Shown in pieces: positions 59,652-64,000 of a DNA stretch of 64,000 nucleotides (its first letter is position 1; the number at the start of each line of letters is the position of its first letter). The stretch is taken from NCBI RefSeq assembly GCF_020283565.1, contig NC_060059.1, forward strand, positions 2,425,501-2,489,500, written 5' to 3'. The DNA is from Trifolium pratense. Its lineage: Eukaryota; Streptophyta; Magnoliopsida; Fabales; Fabaceae. Both the position numbers and the translations under genes were made by a program. The notes beneath the pieces are model-generated. The model made no database searches. It was not told the origin of the DNA and saw only the letters and a list, made by a program, of their open reading frames with translations.

Positions 59652-59951
59652 TCAATTGTGGAGAGGATCTGGGCAACTTGGTACTCTTCTTTTGCTATCA
59701 TCAAACCCCATTTTGGTTTCATTCTTGTTGCTTGAACCAAAAAAAGTTCTTCCTTTGAAGTACTTATTCAATAGATCTTTGTTGTTGATCTTGTGATGCA
59801 TAACTTCCACTTTTGCCACAACATTTCCTGGGAATATACGAATAGCTCCAACCTGGCACGTGTGGCAACAGACCAAAATCTGCAACAACGTTGTTACCAA
59901 AAACATCATCATAGAGAAATACAAGAGTTTCCTCCCACTATCAAACCACAT
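59652..59951 (-). CDS. CLE (CLAVATA3/ESR-related) signalling peptide precursor
   Basis: This 99-residue single-exon minus-strand protein has the CLE layout: an N-terminal hydrophobic signal sequence (about 9-29, LLYFSMMMFLVTTLLQILV), a variable basic middle, and a 12-residue CLE motif at the very C-terminus, RRVPSCPDPLHN (88-99). The mature peptide would be secreted after processing and perceived by leucine-rich-repeat receptor kinases. The Pro residues at motif positions 4 and 7 are kept, as is the terminal LHN. Position 6, usually Gly, is Cys93. As I recall, Arabidopsis CLE43 (RRIPSSPDRLHN) also lacks this Gly, so it may be the nearest type. ATG 59951 is preferred because upstream in-frame codons give no ATG. 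A GRTFFGSSNKNE-type segment lies just before the motif. Confidence 0.85.
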   Translation of the reverse strand: MWFDSGRKLLYFSMMMFLVTTLLQILVCCHTCQVGAIRIFPGNVVAKVEVMHHKINNKDLLNKYFKGRTFFGSSNKNETKMGFDDSKRRVPSCPDPLHN

Positions 59952-60574
59952 GGCCACACAATAATAGTACACATAAATTTTCTACTATAACCCAATTCCT
60001 TAACACTTGTTTCAAGTTAGCTCTATAGGGAAATTTTCTCTGTAGATTTAGAGAGAAAGAAAGAAATTATGGAAAAATAATATAATTTGTGTATGATATG
60101 AGAGAGTCAAAGAAAGAAAAAAAAAAGAGTCAATATAATTGACGGCTTATAAGTATTTTATGAAAGATAGAGATGGAGCCTCGTGTTATGACCATCCCAT
60201 ACACACATTGGCCCACGTGAAACTTAAATCCCGCAATGGTCGCTATACCAAATTATATATTATTAGTTTTTCTTAGACCAAAATTATGTTATAGACTTGT
60301 AGTATTAGTTTTATTCATAAAAAATAAATAAAATAAAAATATTAGTTTTGTAACATAACTGCACCACTAAAGCACATGCTTTTCCTTATTCATCTGTGTA
60401 TTATATCCTCATTAGAAAGACCTATTGATCGGTAGCCTAGGATAGAGGAAGACTTGCGATTTTGGATTTTGGTTATTACTAAAAGTAGATAGTTACAATT
60501 CAGATGATAAAAAAAAATACATAAACTTTGATATTGTTTTGACTGGGCCCAAGGTGACATTCCCCTCTTATGCG
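59952..60574. other. Promoter side of the CLE gene and intergenic DNA
   Basis: A minus-strand TATA-like sequence may lie near 60150-60165 (cttataagtattttatg on the plus strand). No other feature is supportable. Confidence 0.35.
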
Positions 60575-60870
60575 TCTAACTTGGCCCAATTGGTTAAGGG
60601 ACCGAGGTCGCCATCTTTTGTTCAAAAGTTGCATAAATCAATTTTTCGTAACGGTCAGCATTGAGATGATTGATATTTAATTATGACTTTCCAGTCACGT
60701 TTAGAAGATGTACTAATTTACTTTAGATTCATAGTTAAGGGCCCGAACTTGGCCCAATTGGTTAAGGGCCCAAGGTCGCCATCTTCAGTTCAACAATTGC
60801 ATAAGTCAACTTTTTGTAACAGTTGACATCGAAATGATTGATATTTAATTATGATTTTTTAGTCATTATT
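60575..60870 (+). repeat. Tandem duplication of a roughly 165-bp unit
   Basis: 'cttggcccaattggttaagg' with 'gtcgccatctt' and 'gattgatatttaattatgac' at 60581 recurs from 60747. A further segment, 'agaagatgtactaatttact', occurs at 60702 and again at 61158. Confidence 0.7.
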
Positions 60871-61519
60871 TCGACAACCATCAATAGAGAGAACATTGTA
60901 TTCGTTCTCATATTAATGGTTTTGGCTCCTCGTTAGAAATTATATAAATCTTCTCACTAAAAAGGATCAAGTACACAATTTTTACACTCTAAAACTTTTA
61001 ATTTACGCAAATACTAAGTCAGAGTATCTACAAGTACAATCCCAATTCTAGTCGATAGTCTAAAGGTAAGAGTTCTAGTCTTCCCTAGAAAATTACTCCT
61101 ACAACATTGACTAATAAATTTCAGCCATTAGTAGATCAGATCAGATGTCACATTTTAGAAGATGTACTAATTTACTTTAGATTTATAGTATTTGGTTTGG
61201 CGTTTGAAATTTGCATGTCGGTGGGAGACAGTTGAAACAGGCAGTGAGAACACGACTTTGCAGAGTGGCATGACTTGGATATTTTTATTTTTTGTTACTA
61301 CAATAAAATAAAGAGAATATATGAGTTGAAAAAAAAATTCTTCCCATTTTGAGACTTTTTGGGCTTTTATTTGAGTCCATCTATGATAGTGAGCTTTACG
61401 TTATAGCCCAACACCTTTTTGTTTGCATTTTTTGAATTTTTCTCCTCCCTCGCCCCCCACCCCCCACCCCCCACCACATAAATTTTTTGGGAAACGCAAA
61501 AATCATCGGTTTGTTTTGA

Positions 61520-61705
61520 GAGAATGTGACATGCACTGAGAATGTAAAATTATTTCACACTGTTATTCAATACAAATCATGTATTACGCCAAATGATCCC
61601 ACTATATTTTACTATAATAATATGATATGGAGAAATAATTAATTTATATTGGATGTCCGTGTAAAAATATTTTACACTAACGTATCATGTCCATTAAACT
61701 TATAA
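61520..61705. mobile_element. Small palindromic MITE (GTGTAAAA family)
   Basis: 'gaatgtaaaattatttcaca' on the left mirrors 'gtgtaaaaatattttacact' on the right, as in the 9413-9596 copy. The ends are decayed. Confidence 0.45.
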
Positions 61706-62924
61706 GTTTTTACTGCAAGCATTTAATTTGCACTTCATCTGTCTTAAAACATCCGATATTTTCATTTTTTAATATAATGATAATTTATTTTTTCTTTTTC
61801 AATTTTACCTTCTAATTAATATTACTTACATCATTCTACCTCATTAAACATTTTCCTCTTTATATTTATTGTAATTATAAAATACTCCAATTTTTGTTTA
61901 TCCCTTGAACTTTTTAATTGTTTTCTCTTAGATGGATTAAGACAAGAGTAGTTGGTTTTGGAGCTTTTTGCTTCGTATTTGGAGCAAAAAATATTATATT
62001 AAAGGTCTGTTTGATCTATAAAATATTATTATTTGACAACACAAGACAGAACAGTATAAGACAATTTTTTAAGTACCGAACAATTTTTTAGAGGATCTTT
62101 TAAGAAAAATCTTATTGATGTTTGTCTAATATGCACAAGCGAGATAAATCTTTTATCACGTACAAACTTGCTTTCACTATTAGATCAATAAGTTTTACTA
62201 TTAAATCAATATGTCACATTTTATTTAATTTAATAATGAGACTTATTAATTTGATAAAAGAAAGAAGAAAAAAAAACTTATGGATGACACAAGATGTACA
62301 CTATAATTTATTTATTTTTTATCAAATTGCCCGTGATTAGTACACTATAAATTTATATAAAATGTAAATGAAAATAAATACTCCTACCTACGCAGTACAA
62401 AGTTTCTTCAAATCTTAGACTTTCTCTGGCCATACGTACTATGATGATGAAATTAATTCATCTAAACCTTTTTCAGAAATTAAATCATCTTTGATTGATT
62501 CATCTAGAAAAATACAGTTCATAGTTTTTCCAAATTGACCAACGAATTGTCAATGGAAGTAAACTTAGAGGCAGAGCCGCAGTCCACCGCCACAAAGTCC
62601 ACAGGCAAATTGACATATGGACGTTCTACATCTATGAATAACTACAATAATAAAATAAATAAATGAAATTATATGGATGGGACCAATTGTTGTGAGGAAT
62701 AATATTGTCGGTTTGCTGGAATCAATTTTAGAATTTTTGATGAATTTTATTTTTCAAAAAATGTAGTTGAATTGTTTAAATAATTTTAAAATCGACTTTT
62801 TTGTTATTGAGTTGCGCATGATTAAGTCTGATTTGTTCGCTATGGGCTAGGTTGATCCATTTTTTTCCACGATATTGTTTCACTAATTTCATTTTTTATA
62901 TCATTTTTTTTTGCTTTCACCACC

Positions 62925-63030
62925 AGTGTAATCTGGTTCGGGTGTCAGTTTTGACATCAAGTGGTTTCAGTCTCCTCCCGATCGCAATTACGGGGGATCG
63001 AAACATGGTTCTCCTTACCAAGTTCAGAAT
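62925..63030 (-). repeat. SINE-like repeat, family B
   Basis: Read on the minus strand, 'gaacttggtaaggagaacca', a B-box-like GTTTCGATCCCCCG, 'gagactgaaaccacttgatg' and 'aaaactgacacccgaaccag' match the 4190-4295 copy closely. Confidence 0.6.
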
Positions 63031-64000
63031 TAACTATTGGTATTTTTTATATCACTTTAGTAAATTAGTTACTCACAAAGTATTTATTTGATAAAGTAAA
63101 ATTGAATACATGTGCAATTATTATTTACCTGAACACTGAAAATCAATTAAATTCATGTTTACAATTGAATCAAAATAATAATTTTAAAATTTTTTTAAAA
63201 AATGTTCTCCTTTTGTTAAATTTGTATATTTAAATGTGTTTTATTAATATTTTTATATTAGATAACATTTTTTAAAAACATCAAGGAGATTTTGATAGTG
63301 GGTTGGGTTAGTACACTCCAACCAATTCCTTTTATACGTGCAAAATAGACCGGAACAAAAAGATCAAATTAACTTTAGATATTTTTAAAAATCTCTAAAA
63401 AAGAATTTTTAGATTTTTTCAAAACAATTTTTTTTATTTAAAGTTTAAACAAACACACCAATACACTTTAATTGTAAGAGTTACACGTATTAAATCAACC
63501 GTCAACTTGTTAACTAATTACCTAAAGAAAAACAAAGATAAGCAGCTAGTTGGATTGATTTGGAGTACTACCACCTCAAGAGAGATTTTATGATTTACTG
63601 ATTTTTGATAAAAAAAAATGTTGGACAAACTAAACCAATCGTTTCATCAATAAAAGAGAAAATTAAGTTTTGTACCAAAAAAAAAAAGAAGAGAAAATTA
63701 AGTTGAAAAACACATCGTGCAATTACGACGACAACATTTATCGTACCATCTATCATTTTCCATAGATTTATCTATTAAGCCGATACACTTTGACAACTCT
63801 TCTACTAAGAGCTAAAAGCTAGATTTTTCAAAGTACTCAATATTGTATTTTCTTAATTTCCTAACTCATGATTCATGAAAGTCCGATTTAGTTTATACCA
63901 TGATTTTAAATTGTGTTTTGCAGCAACTATTTTAAAAAATTGAGATCTTTACAACGATATTACAACTGTAATTTTGTTTGTATTATCACTGTGTAATCCC

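Larger units (their letters stand above)
60871..64000. other. Intergenic DNA to the end of the window
   Basis: Contains a palindromic MITE (61520) and a SINE-like copy (62925), a C-rich low-complexity run near 61450-61476, and otherwise AT-rich sequence with no coding signal. Confidence 0.5.

Overview
This is a gene-poor, strongly AT-rich stretch of plant nuclear DNA. It has single-exon and two-exon angiosperm transcription-factor genes, GT..AG introns, tRNA-related SINEs, CTCCCTCC-type MITEs, miniature LTR elements (TRIMs) and hAT elements. The repeat set looks like a papilionoid legume of the Medicago/clover type. That is pattern recognition, not a database match.

Five protein genes are well supported. 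(1) An AP2/ERF group VI (CRF-related, ERF116/118-like) regulator at 2231-3364 (+), preceded by a spliced upstream ORF at 1665-2073. (2) A very-long-chain 3-ketoacyl-CoA synthase of the CER6/KCS6 type at 25747-27237 (+). (3) A CONSTANS-like, single B-box plus CCT protein (COL16 type) at 44981-46425 (+), two exons. (4) A class II LOB-domain (LBD) protein at 52836-54223 (-), two exons, with a MITE in the intron. (5) A small CLE-peptide precursor at 59652-59951 (-), whose dodecapeptide has Cys where most CLE peptides have Gly. These genes show no common pathway and are not co-organised.

The rest is intergenic DNA built from small transposons. Exact target-site duplications can be read for several: hAT elements at 7997-9221, 10650-11174 and 40069-41058; two copies of a triple-hairpin MITE at 37153-37411 and 47325-47569; TRIMs at 12340-12642 and 43880-44223; and a palindromic composite TRIM at 43136-43645. 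Relics of LINE-type coding sequence lie at 7006-7215, 16790-17060 and 57150-57545. A probable insert of mitochondrial DNA carrying the 3' end of the large-subunit rRNA lies at about 18290-18785.

The most unusual region is 48.7-52.4 kb. It holds a 112-bp CT microsatellite in a duplicated unit, two long foldback elements, and a roughly 2-kb terminal-inverted-repeat element. Inside that element is an array of ten 30-bp palindromes, arranged as five pairs with a constant 43-bp step, with loop orientation flipping at the middle of the array. I know of no named system that matches this array.
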